A DNA stretch of 64,000 bases from Clostridium fermenticellae (GCF_003600355.1 NZ_CP032416.1:1074183-1138182); one strand, 5' to 3'; shown: positions 44,707 to 54,459, counted from the first letter of the stretch. Numbers and translations are program-made. Notes: generated by a model not told the origin, from the sequence alone.

Positions 44707-44748
44707 TTTAAGCTGATATTTAAAATTATTTTAAAATATCAGCTTAAA
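44707..44748. repeat. mini palindrome with family B arm core
   Basis: TTTAAGCTGATATTT (44707-44721) is perfectly inverted at 44734-44748. The AAGCTGATATTT core equals the inner arm of family B copies. Confidence 0.6.
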
Positions 44749-44830
44749 TTAGTATAAAAGTAATTTTGTTGTCCAATACTAATTTTATAAAAATTTATAA
44801 ATATTTTATTTGAAGGAGGAGTGAAAAAAG

Positions 44831-47302
44831 TTGAACAAACGAATAAGAGTATTTATTTATTCTGTAGTGACATTTATTCTAGTAGGCATAATATCTCTAT
44901 CATTATTAAGCGGAGCGGCTCCTTTAGAAACTTTCAATAGAAAAAAGGATGTAAATTTATCTCTGGAATTATTTGCGGGAAAAAATATTTTGCAGGGAAA
45001 ATTTCGAAAAACATCAGATTTATCTGCTGTAGAGGATAAAAATTTAAATCTCAAGGGACTTAATGAACTTAATATTTCGGGCAGTAAGCAGTTTGATGTA
45101 AGTACTCTTCCTATTTTAGTAAAAGGAATAGGTACGTCACTACCTGTAACGGTTGTAGATTTAAGACAGGAATCTCACGGTTTTGTAAATGAATTTTCAG
45201 TTAGTTGGGTTGGTGAAAAAAACAATGCAAATGTAGGTCTGACTAGAAAACAGGTGCTGGCAGAGGAAGCTAAAAATCTTAAAAGCATAAAACTTAACGA
45301 ACCTTTAACATTTTATAATCATCCTAAAAATACTATAATACCAACAAAAGTTCAAGATGAAGATAAGCTTGTAAAATCAAATAACTTGTCTTACAAGAGG
45401 ATTACAGTTAGAGATGGTGGAATACCAGAAGATGATATGGTGGATTATTTTGTTAAGTTCGCAAAAGAACAGTCTAAAAATTCTTGGCTTCATTTTCATT
45501 GCAAACAAGGTATGGGTAGAACAGGAACTTTTATGATTATGTATGACATGATGAAAAATTGTAATGAAGTGAGTGCAGAGGATATTATAAAAAGAGAGCT
45601 TGCATTAGGAAATTATGATGAAGAACAGGTTAAATCTTTTAAAAACAATGAAAGAATGAATTTTTTACAAAAGTTTTATGATTACTGCAAAGAAAACAGT
45701 AATTCATTTGATGTAAAATGGAGTAAGTGGAAAGGTAGTAAAAATACAACAACAACATCTTCTATTGTTTTGAATAATAAGACACAAAAAATTTCTGGTT
45801 ATGTAAAAAATCCTATCCTTCCTGAGAAATTATATGTAATTTCTCAGGATTTAATGACTAATGCAGAAAAGACAATGATAGCAAGTCTTCAGGGAATAGT
45901 TAATGGACATACTACTTCCCAAATATATACACTTAGTTCTTCTCAGCCGGATTACGGAGTATGGCTTAGCGATTTAAATAATAATTATAAAATACCATAT
46001 GAAAAAATTCAAGATCCATGGCAGTTATTAAAAATTTATAAAGATAAGATAGACGGATATATACTTTATAGTAACAAAAATTCTAAAGATCCTTCAATAA
46101 ATAATGCTTGTTCTCTTGCATCGCTAAATAATTCTATAGTTGTTGACGAGTCAATAGAATCTAAGGTAATAAATAACGGGATTACAAAAATTAATGGTGA
46201 CTGCAGAAATACAGATCAGAATTGGGCCTATAATAATTTATGGAATAAGGGGTTAAATCATTCTACTGTGATTCAAATTTCCCCTGATAAAGCTGCTCCA
46301 TTGAGAGATTATGCTATAATGAGCAAATCGCTTGTATTCTATGAAGATAGTATAAATAAGACAGCTTTGAGAGAAAAAGTTTTTTTATCTATGGAGGGTA
46401 ATTCCGTCTGTATGGGATGGGGACCTGATGAATTTATAAATGTTAGTATAGCATCAAAGTGTGGTACAAGTTTGGTTGCTGCAGACTGGTCATATAATCT
46501 AACTGTATTAAGTGCTTTTCCATTACAGGATATTGTAATAAAACCTGACTCTATGCTTTCTCAAAAGGGAAACTTTCATTATGTTACATTTATAATGTCT
46601 GACGGGGACAATCAGCAGTGGAATTTAGGGAGCAATTATACCTCTGATAAATGGTATGGTTATAGTAACCGAGATAAACTTTCTTTGGGGTGGTCTATGA
46701 GTCCATCTATATATTATTTAGCGCCTACTGTATTTAAGATGTACTATGATAGTATAAGTAATGAAGATAAATATAATAATTTTATTGTAGCTCCTTCTGG
46801 AAATGGATATATGTATCCGAGTAAATTTAAGAGAAGTAAGTTAAATACATATATTAATGTACTAAATGATTATATGAAAAGATCAGGAGAAAGATATATT
46901 TCTGTTATAGATGATATGTCTTTTAATAATGTCGATCTTTGGAATAAGTTTACTCAAAAATCTAATATAGATGGAATATTTTATCTTGATTATAAAAAAC
47001 ATGATAATTTCAAAGGACAGATAGTATGGTCTAATAATAAACCAATAGTATCATGTAGAGATCTGCTGTGGGACAACATCGAGTCGGAGGATGAATTGGT
47101 TAAAAAAATTAATAGCAGAGTGGATTCAGGTGAGGTAAATGAATCAAATTCTAAAGCATATACCTTTGTCTATGTTCATGTTTGGAGTAAGAGCACTGAA
47201 AATGTTAATTATGTAATAAATAAATTAAAAGCAAATCCAAATGTAAAGGTAGTTACACCTGAGGTATTTATGAAATTAATTAAGGATAGTGTAAAACATT
47301 AA
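44831..47302 (+). CDS. exported fusion: PTP-like phytase domain plus GxGYxYP domain
   Basis: The N-terminus (residues 1-30) is a signal peptide or anchor. Residues about 75-290 form a cysteine-phytase/protein-tyrosine-phosphatase-like domain with catalytic loop HCKQGMGRTGT (Cys 224, Arg 230) and the upstream VVDLRQESHGFVNE block. Residues about 325-820 match the GxGYxYP family with its name motif GNGYMYP at 657-663, a predicted glycoside-hydrolase fold. The TTG start follows GGAGGAG. The total of 823 residues without a stop argues for a real fusion. It may strip phosphate from, and process, an external inositol- or sugar-phosphate polymer. This is inference. Confidence 0.85.
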   Translation: MNKRIRVFIYSVVTFILVGIISLSLLSGAAPLETFNRKKDVNLSLELFAGKNILQGKFRKTSDLSAVEDKNLNLKGLNELNISGSKQFDVSTLPILVKGIGTSLPVTVVDLRQESHGFVNEFSVSWVGEKNNANVGLTRKQVLAEEAKNLKSIKLNEPLTFYNHPKNTIIPTKVQDEDKLVKSNNLSYKRITVRDGGIPEDDMVDYFVKFAKEQSKNSWLHFHCKQGMGRTGTFMIMYDMMKNCNEVSAEDIIKRELALGNYDEEQVKSFKNNERMNFLQKFYDYCKENSNSFDVKWSKWKGSKNTTTTSSIVLNNKTQKISGYVKNPILPEKLYVISQDLMTNAEKTMIASLQGIVNGHTTSQIYTLSSSQPDYGVWLSDLNNNYKIPYEKIQDPWQLLKIYKDKIDGYILYSNKNSKDPSINNACSLASLNNSIVVDESIESKVINNGITKINGDCRNTDQNWAYNNLWNKGLNHSTVIQISPDKAAPLRDYAIMSKSLVFYEDSINKTALREKVFLSMEGNSVCMGWGPDEFINVSIASKCGTSLVAADWSYNLTVLSAFPLQDIVIKPDSMLSQKGNFHYVTFIMSDGDNQQWNLGSNYTSDKWYGYSNRDKLSLGWSMSPSIYYLAPTVFKMYYDSISNEDKYNNFIVAPSGNGYMYPSKFKRSKLNTYINVLNDYMKRSGERYISVIDDMSFNNVDLWNKFTQKSNIDGIFYLDYKKHDNFKGQIVWSNNKPIVSCRDLLWDNIESEDELVKKINSRVDSGEVNESNSKAYTFVYVHVWSKSTENVNYVINKLKANPNVKVVTPEVFMKLIKDSVKH

Positions 47303-47362
47303 AAATCTTTATTGATAGCAATTCCAATTTTACCCATAATCGACATAAGCAATGAAAAATAT

Positions 47363-47391
47363 TTGACAAAAATAATAAAAATAATTATAAT
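47363..47391 (+). promoter_or_regulatory. consensus promoter of the tRNA cluster
   Basis: TTGACA (47363-47368), exactly 17 bases, then TATAAT (47386-47391). A short hairpin AGCCGT/ACGGCT lies in the leader before the first tRNA. Confidence 0.9.
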
Positions 47392-47429
47392 ATATGAGTG
47401 TCAGCCGTTATTGTACGGCTATTGATTAT

Positions 47430-47504
47430 TGGGGTGTCGCCAAGTGGTAAGGCAATGGACTTTGACTCCATCATTCGTAGGTTCAAATCCTGCCATCCCA
47501 GCCA
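47430..47504 (+). tRNA. trnQ: tRNA-Gln (anticodon TTG)
   Basis: The acceptor arm TGGGGTG pairs with CATCCCA, followed by encoded GCCA. The anticodon loop ACTTTGACT gives TTG. The T loop is GTTCAAATC. Confidence 0.95.
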
Positions 47505-47507
47505 TAG

Positions 47508-47583
47508 GGTTTACTAGCTCAGTTGGTAGAGCACATGACTTTTAATCATGGTGTCCGGGGTTCGATTCCCCGGTAAGCCACCA
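47508..47583 (+). tRNA. trnK: tRNA-Lys (anticodon TTT)
   Basis: The acceptor GGTTTAC pairs with GTAAGCC, with encoded CCA. D arm GCTCAGTTGGTAGAGC, anticodon loop CTTTTAA, T loop GGTTCGATTCC. Confidence 0.96.
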
Positions 47584-47595
47584 ATATAATATTAT

Positions 47596-47680
47596 GCAGG
47601 TGTGGCGAAATTGGCAGACGCACTAGACTTAGGATCTAGCGCTTTACGGCATGGGGGTTCGAGTCCCTTCACCTGCACCA
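47596..47680 (+). tRNA. trnL: tRNA-Leu (anticodon TAG)
   Basis: The acceptor GCAGGTG pairs with CACCTGC, with encoded ACCA. The anticodon loop ACTTAGGAT gives TAG, and a long variable arm (GCGCTTTACGGC) is present as in leucine tRNAs. Confidence 0.96.
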
Positions 47681-47727
47681 TATTCTGTGACTTGTGGACG
47701 CAAGTTATTTTTATTTTAAATTAAAAA

Positions 47728-47788
47728 TTAAAAGTATTAAAAATATAGTGTAATGTCATTATATTTTTAATACTTTTAATATTTTTCA
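47728..47788 (+). terminator. terminator of the tRNA cluster
   Basis: AAAAGTATTAAAAATATA is perfectly inverted as TATATTTTTAATACTTTT around a 12-base loop and followed by ATATTTTT. Confidence 0.85.
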
Positions 47789-47854
47789 TATATACAAAAA
47801 ACGACTTTTTTCATGTATAATTACATGAGTTTAATATATTTAGGAGAGTTGATT

Positions 47855-48478
47855 ATGGAAATTAGCAATTTTATTTTATCAAAAGTAGAAGATGATTTTT
47901 CTTACCAAATAAAACTTATTCCAAATAAAGTTTTAAATAAAATGACGGATTATATAATTGTATCATTTGATGACCTAATTAATTGCAGTCTATCGTTCAA
48001 GAAAAACGTTAATAGAGAAATTATAGACAATCAATATTCTTTAACCAAAAATGAATTAGAAAAGTATATAAATTTTTTAAATCGAATAAATGATAAACTT
48101 ACACATGATGAACACATAGATCTTCAAGAATTTAGAATTAAAGATGGTGAGAAAATAGTAATTAATTCTTTAAAACGAAATTGTATAAAAATGTGTTCTA
48201 TAAAAAATGGCGAAGACAGGCAAAGTAGAAATTTTTTTGTTTTATTTAAGGATGAACTTGCAGCATATATAAAAGTGCTTAAAAAAGTTTATTTTGGAGA
48301 TAAACCTGCTGCTAAATATAATAGTGAATTCTTATTAAAGCCTATTACAAAGAAGGAATATGATGAAATTTATTTGGAGGCATTATATGTGATGGCAGAT
48401 GGTGCCTTAGATTTAAAAGATAAAGAAAAATTTGAAGTTATAAGCAGTAAAATAAAAAGTTTGAATAAAGTACCATAA
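47855..48478 (+). CDS. uncharacterised protein
   Basis: I do not recognise this 207-residue hydrophilic protein. It has no signal peptide, membrane segment or Cys cluster. The middle contains LTKNELEKYINFLNRINDKL and the C-terminus an acidic ALYVMADGALDLKDKEKFEV stretch. ATG 47855 follows AGGAGAG; an in-frame ATG 14 codons earlier lacks a site. It stands alone after the tRNA terminator. Confidence 0.65.
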   Translation: MEISNFILSKVEDDFSYQIKLIPNKVLNKMTDYIIVSFDDLINCSLSFKKNVNREIIDNQYSLTKNELEKYINFLNRINDKLTHDEHIDLQEFRIKDGEKIVINSLKRNCIKMCSIKNGEDRQSRNFFVLFKDELAAYIKVLKKVYFGDKPAAKYNSEFLLKPITKKEYDEIYLEALYVMADGALDLKDKEKFEVISSKIKSLNKVP

Positions 48479-48488
48479 ATTTACAAGA

Positions 48489-48524
48489 GCTTGTTGAACA
48501 ACCAATACTGTTATTCAACAAGCT
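48489..48524. terminator. hairpin between convergent genes
   Basis: AGCTTGTTGAA pairs with TTCAACAAGCT around a 14-base loop. T runs are weak, so its terminator role is tentative. Confidence 0.5.
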
Positions 48525-48568
48525 ATATTCACATATTAATTGCTATTTTAAAATAATCATATTAATAT

Positions 48569-49846
48569 TTATTTCTTTATCAATGAAGAAATTGGGAGCT
48601 TAACAGTAAAGATTGTTTTAAATTTACTTTTATTGCTTTTTAAGTTTATAGAACCATTTAAATTATTTACAACCTGGTTTACATATGGAAGTCCCATTCC
48701 TGTTGATGGCTTACCAGAAATATCATATTTTGTAGTATACCCGGGTTTAAAAATTAACTTGTTCTTTTTTTGAGGTATACCACTTCCTGTATCTGAAATT
48801 GTAATTTCTACATTATTTTTAAATTTATTTATGAGTAATTTTATGCAGCCCTTATCTTTGATAGATTCTATAGAATTTGATATTAAGTTATTCATAATAG
48901 AAAGAATTGTATAAACATGGAGTTCTGGGAAAGAATCATTAATTTCTAAAATGAATTCAATTTGTTTGTCTAATGATTCAGCATATTTTTTGTTTGTGTT
49001 AACTACAATATAACTTATCTTATCTATACTTATATAATCTGTATAATTTTCAGACATAATCATTTTGGATAGTCCTGCATATATTCTTTGGTTATCTTTT
49101 TTAATTTCATGTATCTGGCCCGTAATGTATAGTAGTTTTTGAGATAAATCTTTGGGATCATATATAACATCATTATTATTTAAATTCTCATATAAGTTAT
49201 AGCAGTCTCTTGTAATACTTTCTGATTGTTTTAAGGTTTTATGAAGCTGCATTGATTCCTCATATAAATTTGAAATCAAAAGAATCATATGTTCATTTTG
49301 TTTTTTCTGTTCAATATTTTTCAATTCTACTTCATGAAGTTTAATTGCATAGAAGAAGCCTAGGGCAAAAAAACTTCGTATTATTGCTATTAAAAAAACT
49401 TCAATTACAATTGAAATTGTAATCATATCATTCAATAGAAAATATCTGAAGGTGAGTTCTACTATACTTGATGATGTTTCTATTATAATAGATAAAAAAC
49501 CTATCCAGAGTGGATGTATTTTTGTTTTGTTGACTTTGGTTAATGTAAACATCAGTGCATATGTGAAATAATAAAAAAATGTTGGAAGATTAAATAATAA
49601 ATTATGATAAAATCCAAAACCTGGTTTTGTTAATATATCCAATGTAAAGCGGAATCCAAAGACACTCAAGCCAACGATTAAACCTAGTAATACACGAGGC
49701 GTTTTTCTTATCATAAGTAAAAATAAGAAGAAGATTGGTACACCAAAGCTTATCTGAAAGGTGCTGTGAAATGGATAGAATTTTAATTCACCTGATAGAG
49801 ATACTACAATTGCCATTAAGATTAAAGTAAATATATTTTCTTTCAA
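48569..49846 (-). CDS. GHKL-type membrane sensor kinase
   Basis: The first half (about residues 1-175) has six hydrophobic helices of the 5TM-5TMR type. A helical linker follows, and then a GHKL ATPase with N box NNLISNSIESI, G1 box DTGSGIP and G2 box STGMGLPYV. This is the architecture of clostridial and bacillar GlnK/YcbA-like kinases. No standard H-box and no adjacent response regulator are visible. I begin at TTG 49846, ten bases after AAGGAG; the frame stays open to 49933 but without a site. It is divergent from a dicarboxylate symporter and may sense its substrate. Confidence 0.8.
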   Translation of the reverse strand: MKENIFTLILMAIVVSLSGELKFYPFHSTFQISFGVPIFFLFLLMIRKTPRVLLGLIVGLSVFGFRFTLDILTKPGFGFYHNLLFNLPTFFYYFTYALMFTLTKVNKTKIHPLWIGFLSIIIETSSSIVELTFRYFLLNDMITISIVIEVFLIAIIRSFFALGFFYAIKLHEVELKNIEQKKQNEHMILLISNLYEESMQLHKTLKQSESITRDCYNLYENLNNNDVIYDPKDLSQKLLYITGQIHEIKKDNQRIYAGLSKMIMSENYTDYISIDKISYIVVNTNKKYAESLDKQIEFILEINDSFPELHVYTILSIMNNLISNSIESIKDKGCIKLLINKFKNNVEITISDTGSGIPQKKNKLIFKPGYTTKYDISGKPSTGMGLPYVNQVVNNLNGSINLKSNKSKFKTIFTVKLPISSLIKK

Positions 49847-50331
49847 TGGTATACAACTCCTTAAATCCAATAAAAAATAAAAGCCAATAATATTATAAGC
49901 TAAATCTTTAGATACAATCAAACATAAATTCAAGTAACTTTGGATTGAATTTATATAACTTTGGCCCTATTTAATTAATGGTAGATTAAATATAAATTAT
50001 TCAATTTTGTTAAATTGATTTACTTTTATATTAGAATAATGAAATCATTTTATAGATGTATATGCATTAAAAAATATAAATAATTTAAAAAGCACACTTT
50101 TAACTGTCAATTAAAGATGATAACATAAAAAGTTTGAAATATACAATATTTTTCTGTTAATATTCAGAAAATATGAATTATTAGAATTATTAACGGAAGG
50201 TTTGCAGATATATCTATTTTTTAAAAAGTTTAAAAATATCATTATAGTTTTTTGTAGGATTTTATAGATTGCATTATACCATTATTAAAGTGGATTGATT
50301 CGATATAAATTATTAGAAAAGGATGATATAG
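49847..50331. other. 485-bp regulatory gap between kinase and symporter genes
   Basis: Very A/T-rich. TTGTAG near 50252 with TATACC 17 bases downstream is a possible promoter for the symporter. AGAATTATTAA-like and CAATTTTG-like short repeats are present, but I see no gene, riboswitch or clear operator. Confidence 0.4.
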
Positions 50332-51618
50332 ATGAAGAAAATTAAGATCGGTTTAGGTATGCAGATATTCATCGGGCTTGTTCTGGGAGTCATAGTAGGG
50401 GCAATTTTTAAGGGAAATTCTGCAGTAGCAGCATTTTTACAACCTTTTGGTGATATCTTTTTGAGATTAATAAAAATGATAGTAGTTCCTATTGTGTTCT
50501 CAGCTCTTGTAGTTGCTATCGCAGGTGCAGGTGATTTAAAGCAAATAGGTAAAATTGGACTGAAAACTATAGTGTATTTTGAAATAGTTAGTACTATAGC
50601 TATAATACTTGGATTACTTATAGCTAATATATTCCATCCAGGTATTGGAGTAGATATGAGTGCTATTACAAAGACTAGTATTTCAAGCTATGTTAATACA
50701 ACCAAAACGACATCAAATCATGGCTTTGTGGCTACACTTGTAAATATAGTTCCAACAAATATATTTGAATCTCTTTCTAATGGAGACATGCTTCCGGTAA
50801 TTTTCTTTTCAATTATGTTTGGCTGTGGAATTTCGGCTGTTGGTGAAAGGGCTAAGCCAGTACTTAAAGTAGTAGATGGTATAGCACAAGTTATGTTTTG
50901 GATAACCAATCAGATAATGAAAACAGCACCTATTGGTGTTTTTGCTCTTATTGGAGTTACGGTTTCAAAATTTGGGGTGGCATCCTTAATACCACTTGGA
51001 AAACTAGTTATTTCAGTTTATGGTGCTATGGCATTCTTTATATTAGTTGTTTTTGGTACAATAGCAAGACTTGTCGGAGTAAATATCTTTAACTTGTTTA
51101 AAGTAATAAAGGATGAGATGATACTTGCTTATAGTACTGCAAGTTCAGAAGCTGTTTTGCCAAGAATTATGGAGAAGATGTCTAAGTTTGGATGCCCAAA
51201 GTCAATAGCAACATTTGTTATACCTACAGGTTATTCATTTAATTTGGATGGATCAACATTGTATGAAGCTATTGCAGCTATATTTATAGCACAAATGTAT
51301 GGAATACATTTGTCTTTGGCAGCTCAGATTAATTTAGTAATAGTTTTAATGCTTACTTCAAAAGGAATAGCAGGAGTGCCGGGAGTATCGTTTGTTGTAC
51401 TTCTTGCAACACTTGGTTCTGTTGGAATTCCTGTAGAAGGATTGGCATTTATAGCAGGAATAGATCGTATATTAGATATGGCAAGAACTTGTGTAAATGT
51501 AGTTGGAAATTCACTTGCTTCTATAGTAGTATCTAAATGGGAACATAAATATGATAGAGGTAAGGCGGATAAATATCTCGATGAATTAGGTAAAACAAAT
51601 AGTGCAGAGGTTGCATAG
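50332..51618 (+). CDS. dicarboxylate/amino acid:cation symporter (DAACS family)
   Basis: This 428-residue GltP/DctA-type symporter has a Ser-rich re-entrant loop STASSEAVLPRIM and the GYSFNLDGSTLY block (the NMDGT-like ion site). It takes up glutamate, aspartate or C4-dicarboxylates with Na+ or H+. It is preceded by AAAGGATGAT and followed by a terminator. Its divergent kinase neighbour may regulate it. Confidence 0.93.
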   Translation: MKKIKIGLGMQIFIGLVLGVIVGAIFKGNSAVAAFLQPFGDIFLRLIKMIVVPIVFSALVVAIAGAGDLKQIGKIGLKTIVYFEIVSTIAIILGLLIANIFHPGIGVDMSAITKTSISSYVNTTKTTSNHGFVATLVNIVPTNIFESLSNGDMLPVIFFSIMFGCGISAVGERAKPVLKVVDGIAQVMFWITNQIMKTAPIGVFALIGVTVSKFGVASLIPLGKLVISVYGAMAFFILVVFGTIARLVGVNIFNLFKVIKDEMILAYSTASSEAVLPRIMEKMSKFGCPKSIATFVIPTGYSFNLDGSTLYEAIAAIFIAQMYGIHLSLAAQINLVIVLMLTSKGIAGVPGVSFVVLLATLGSVGIPVEGLAFIAGIDRILDMARTCVNVVGNSLASIVVSKWEHKYDRGKADKYLDELGKTNSAEVA

Positions 51619-51653
51619 ATTTTAGAAAGACTATTTTATATTTAAAAATTCAG

Positions 51654-51695
51654 CTGCCCTATATTAGAAATTAATTTTTAATATAGGGCAGTTTT
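51654..51695 (+). terminator. terminator of the symporter gene
   Basis: CTGCCCTATATTA pairs with TAATATAGGGCAG, followed by TTTTTAT. Confidence 0.92.
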
Positions 51696-51713
51696 TATAT
51701 TTTGGGTTGTTGC

Positions 51714-51764
51714 TTTTTGCGTATATACTGTATATAATAAATATATACAGTATATACGCAAAAA
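51714..51764. promoter_or_regulatory. 51-bp perfect inverted repeat over the promoter of the GntR/ABC operon
   Basis: Arms of 23 bp (51714-51736 and 51742-51764) are perfectly complementary around ATAAA. Each arm contains GTATATACTGTATATA. The promoter TTGCTT (51710-51715), a 17-base spacer and TATAAT (51733-51738) lie within it, so the GntR product most likely represses its own operon here. Confidence 0.85.
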
Positions 51765-51780
51765 TTAAGGGGTAATATAT

Positions 51781-52152
51781 ATGAATATTCTAATATCAAA
51801 TTCTGCTGACAAACCAATTTATCAGCAGATAAAGGAACAGATGAAATCACTTATCATAAGGGGAGATATAGAGCAGGGGGAGCATCTCCCATCTATAAGA
51901 AATCTCGCAAGGGAACTTCAAATAAGCGTTATAACGACAAAAAGAGCCTATGAAGAACTTGAAAGGGAAGGTTTTATTGAAACTGTTCCTGGAAAGGGAA
52001 GTTTTGTTTCTCAGCAGAACAAAGAACTTTTGAAAGAAAGAAAAATAAAAATAATAGAAGAAAAACTTCAGGATGTAGTTGATCAGAGTATAGCAATGGA
52101 TATTTCTCTTGATGAAATTATAGAAATTCTTAGAGTGCTGTACAATAGCTGA
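51781..52152 (+). CDS. GntR-family regulator, YtrA subfamily
   Basis: This 123-residue protein has an N-terminal winged helix (KPIYQQIKEQMKSLIIRGDI; LPSIRNLARELQISVITTKR; PGKGSFV) and a short C-terminal dimerisation helix pair, as in YtrA. It is the first gene of an ABC-export operon and probably binds the 51-bp inverted repeat just upstream. The inducer is unknown; relatives respond to cell-envelope stress. Confidence 0.92.
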   Translation: MNILISNSADKPIYQQIKEQMKSLIIRGDIEQGEHLPSIRNLARELQISVITTKRAYEELEREGFIETVPGKGSFVSQQNKELLKERKIKIIEEKLQDVVDQSIAMDISLDEIIEILRVLYNS

Positions 52153-52196
52153 TTTACAATTTAAATTATTTATTAGGTAGATGGAGGAAATAATTT

Positions 52197-53063
52197 ATGG
52201 ATAATATTATGGAAATAAAAAATTTAAGGAAGCAGTATGGCAGTTTTACATTAAAAGATATTAGTTTCACCCTTCCAGGGGGATACATAATGGGATTTAT
52301 AGGACCCAATGGTTCGGGAAAGAGTACGACTATAAAGCTTATAATGAATTTAGTGAAAAAGACGGGGGGAGAAATAAAATTATTTGGAATGGATATGGAG
52401 AAACATGAGATAGAGATAAAGGACAGAATAGGTTTTGTATATGATGAAAATTACTACTATGAGGAATTAACGATAGATCAGATGAGAAAGGTAATACGAC
52501 CATTTTATTCAAAATGGGATGATAGAATTTTTGATGATTATATAAATAGATTTAGTTTAAATCCAAAGATCAAAATTAAGAAGCTTTCAAAGGGCATGAA
52601 AACTAAATTTGCACTTGCTATGGCACTAAGTCATAATGCTGAACTTATAATAATGGATGAACCAACAGCCGGGCTTGATCCTATTTTTAGAAGAGAGATT
52701 CTAGACATACTGCATGAATTAATACAGGATGGAGATAAAAGTGTATTTTTTTCAACACACATAACAACTGATCTTGAAAAAATTGCGGATTATATAACAT
52801 TTATAAATGATGGAAATATAGTTTTTTCAAAAGAAAAGGATGTTATTATGGATGAGTATGCGTTGATAAAAGGTCCCCTTGATCTTTTAAACCATGAAAA
52901 TGAGACTTCATTTATTGGAATTAGAAAAAATAAATATGGTTTCGAAGCTCTTATAAGTGACAGGAAATCTATAAAAAGGATTTATAAAGACAAAATCATT
53001 ATGGAAAAAGCAAGTCTTGAAGATATTATGTTTTTTACGGCAAAGGGGGAAAGAAATGTTTAA
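52197..53063 (+). CDS. ABC transporter ATPase (YtrB-like)
   Basis: This 288-residue ATPase has Walker A GPNGSGKST (about residue 36), signature LSKGMKTKF, Walker B LIIMDEPTAGLDP and H-loop STHIT. The C-terminal 70 residues are an extension typical of exporter-type ATPases. The stop overlaps the first permease start by 8 bp, showing translational coupling. Confidence 0.92.
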   Translation: MDNIMEIKNLRKQYGSFTLKDISFTLPGGYIMGFIGPNGSGKSTTIKLIMNLVKKTGGEIKLFGMDMEKHEIEIKDRIGFVYDENYYYEELTIDQMRKVIRPFYSKWDDRIFDDYINRFSLNPKIKIKKLSKGMKTKFALAMALSHNAELIIMDEPTAGLDPIFRREILDILHELIQDGDKSVFFSTHITTDLEKIADYITFINDGNIVFSKEKDVIMDEYALIKGPLDLLNHENETSFIGIRKNKYGFEALISDRKSIKRIYKDKIIMEKASLEDIMFFTAKGERNV

Positions 53064-53697
53064 TCTTATATTAAAAGATCTCAAATATCAAAGAACTAAT
53101 GCTATCAGTATTTTTATAATTATGCTTGTAATATTTTTTTTCCATGATCAGCTTAATATTTATGGAATGTATTTTTTAATTAGTTTTTCTGCTGTATTTA
53201 TAATTATAGAGGCAATACAAAGAATTGAGGGATTTAGAAAGGTAAATAATATTACAAATTCACTGCCAGTTAAGAGAAAGAATATAGTAATTTCAATTTA
53301 TGCAGAGTTAATTTTAGTACAAGTATTTATAATGCTCATATACTGTGGATTGAGCTATATACTGGGATATAATTTAAAAATTATTAAACTGGATAAATTA
53401 TTAACTGGTTTTGAATTTATTACGGTTGTAATGTCTATTAACCTATTTGTTGAATTTGCTATAAATTATAAGATTGCTGGATTGGCTTCAACATTATTAT
53501 ATGGTTTTATCTTTGGAGCAAGTTTTTCATTTTTTATAGGCAATTTGGAAGATAATTTAGATTTTATATATGGAACTATAAATTTTTTTAATATAAATTA
53601 TTTCAAACTTGAGATTTTGATATTTGTGTCTGTAATTTTAATTTTTATTATGTCGATGCTATTGTCAATCAAGTTTTATGAAAAGAAGGATATATAA
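53056..53697 (+). CDS. ABC-2 type permease, first
   Basis: This 213-residue membrane protein has six hydrophobic helices and starts MFNLILKDLKYQRT, the usual ABC-2 permease N-terminus. ATG 53056 follows AAGGGGG; an in-frame start at 53017 lies deep inside the ATPase gene and is unlikely. It pairs with the next permease. Confidence 0.85.
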   Translation: MFNLILKDLKYQRTNAISIFIIMLVIFFFHDQLNIYGMYFLISFSAVFIIIEAIQRIEGFRKVNNITNSLPVKRKNIVISIYAELILVQVFIMLIYCGLSYILGYNLKIIKLDKLLTGFEFITVVMSINLFVEFAINYKIAGLASTLLYGFIFGASFSFFIGNLEDNLDFIYGTINFFNINYFKLEILIFVSVILIFIMSMLLSIKFYEKKDI

Positions 53698-53715
53698 AGT
53701 TTGGAGGCAGATAAA

Positions 53716-54369
53716 ATGATAAATTTAATAAAAAAAGATTTTATTCTTATGAAGAATTTGATAATTATAATGACAGCATTTGTGTCTATTTTTATATATA
53801 TAATTTATAGCTCTAAAGAATACAATGATATAGGATACGGCTTTATAGTGTTTTTAATGGGATATCTGACTTTTTTAATGATGGGAAAATATAAAAAGAA
53901 AAAAAATGAGTATATGGTCATAAGCAGTCTCCCAATTTATAAAAATACAATAGTATTTGTAAATTATTTTATGATGATATTGTATACACTGTTTTTTTAC
54001 ATTATCATAGTTTTAGAAACTTTTCTTTTGAGGACATTTGGAATTAGTGGATATAATCTTACCAATATATGGGTGCTCATTGCTCCTTTAGGATTATTAT
54101 TAATAAATTTTTCAATTATGAATCCATTTGATATAAAAGATAGCAGATTCGCAGAAGGTTTAAAGATAATAACATATGTCTTAATATGTTTATTGCCCCA
54201 GATTTTAATGAAGTTTTATAAAACATCTATGGGAATGAAGATTTTTAAAGTCATTGCAAGACCAGATTTTATGTATATAGCTGTAATTTCAATATTCATA
54301 TTTGGATTAGTAAGTTATTTAATATCTTTTATGATATCTGTTAAAATATATAAAAACTTTGATAATTAA
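53716..54369 (+). CDS. ABC-2 type permease, second
   Basis: This 217-residue protein has six hydrophobic helices and starts MINLIKKDFILMKN, similar to the preceding permease, so the pair is likely a heterodimer from gene duplication. I begin at ATG 53716, which follows GGAGG; a TTG at 53701 precedes that site. Confidence 0.85.
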   Translation: MINLIKKDFILMKNLIIIMTAFVSIFIYIIYSSKEYNDIGYGFIVFLMGYLTFLMMGKYKKKKNEYMVISSLPIYKNTIVFVNYFMMILYTLFFYIIIVLETFLLRTFGISGYNLTNIWVLIAPLGLLLINFSIMNPFDIKDSRFAEGLKIITYVLICLLPQILMKFYKTSMGMKIFKVIARPDFMYIAVISIFIFGLVSYLISFMISVKIYKNFDN

Positions 54370-54459
54370 ATTTTGTATATGGAACTTTTTTATTTTGATA
54401 TTGTATTTTTAATGGTAATATAAATATATGATAATTTATATAGACAAGGAGCAGAATTG

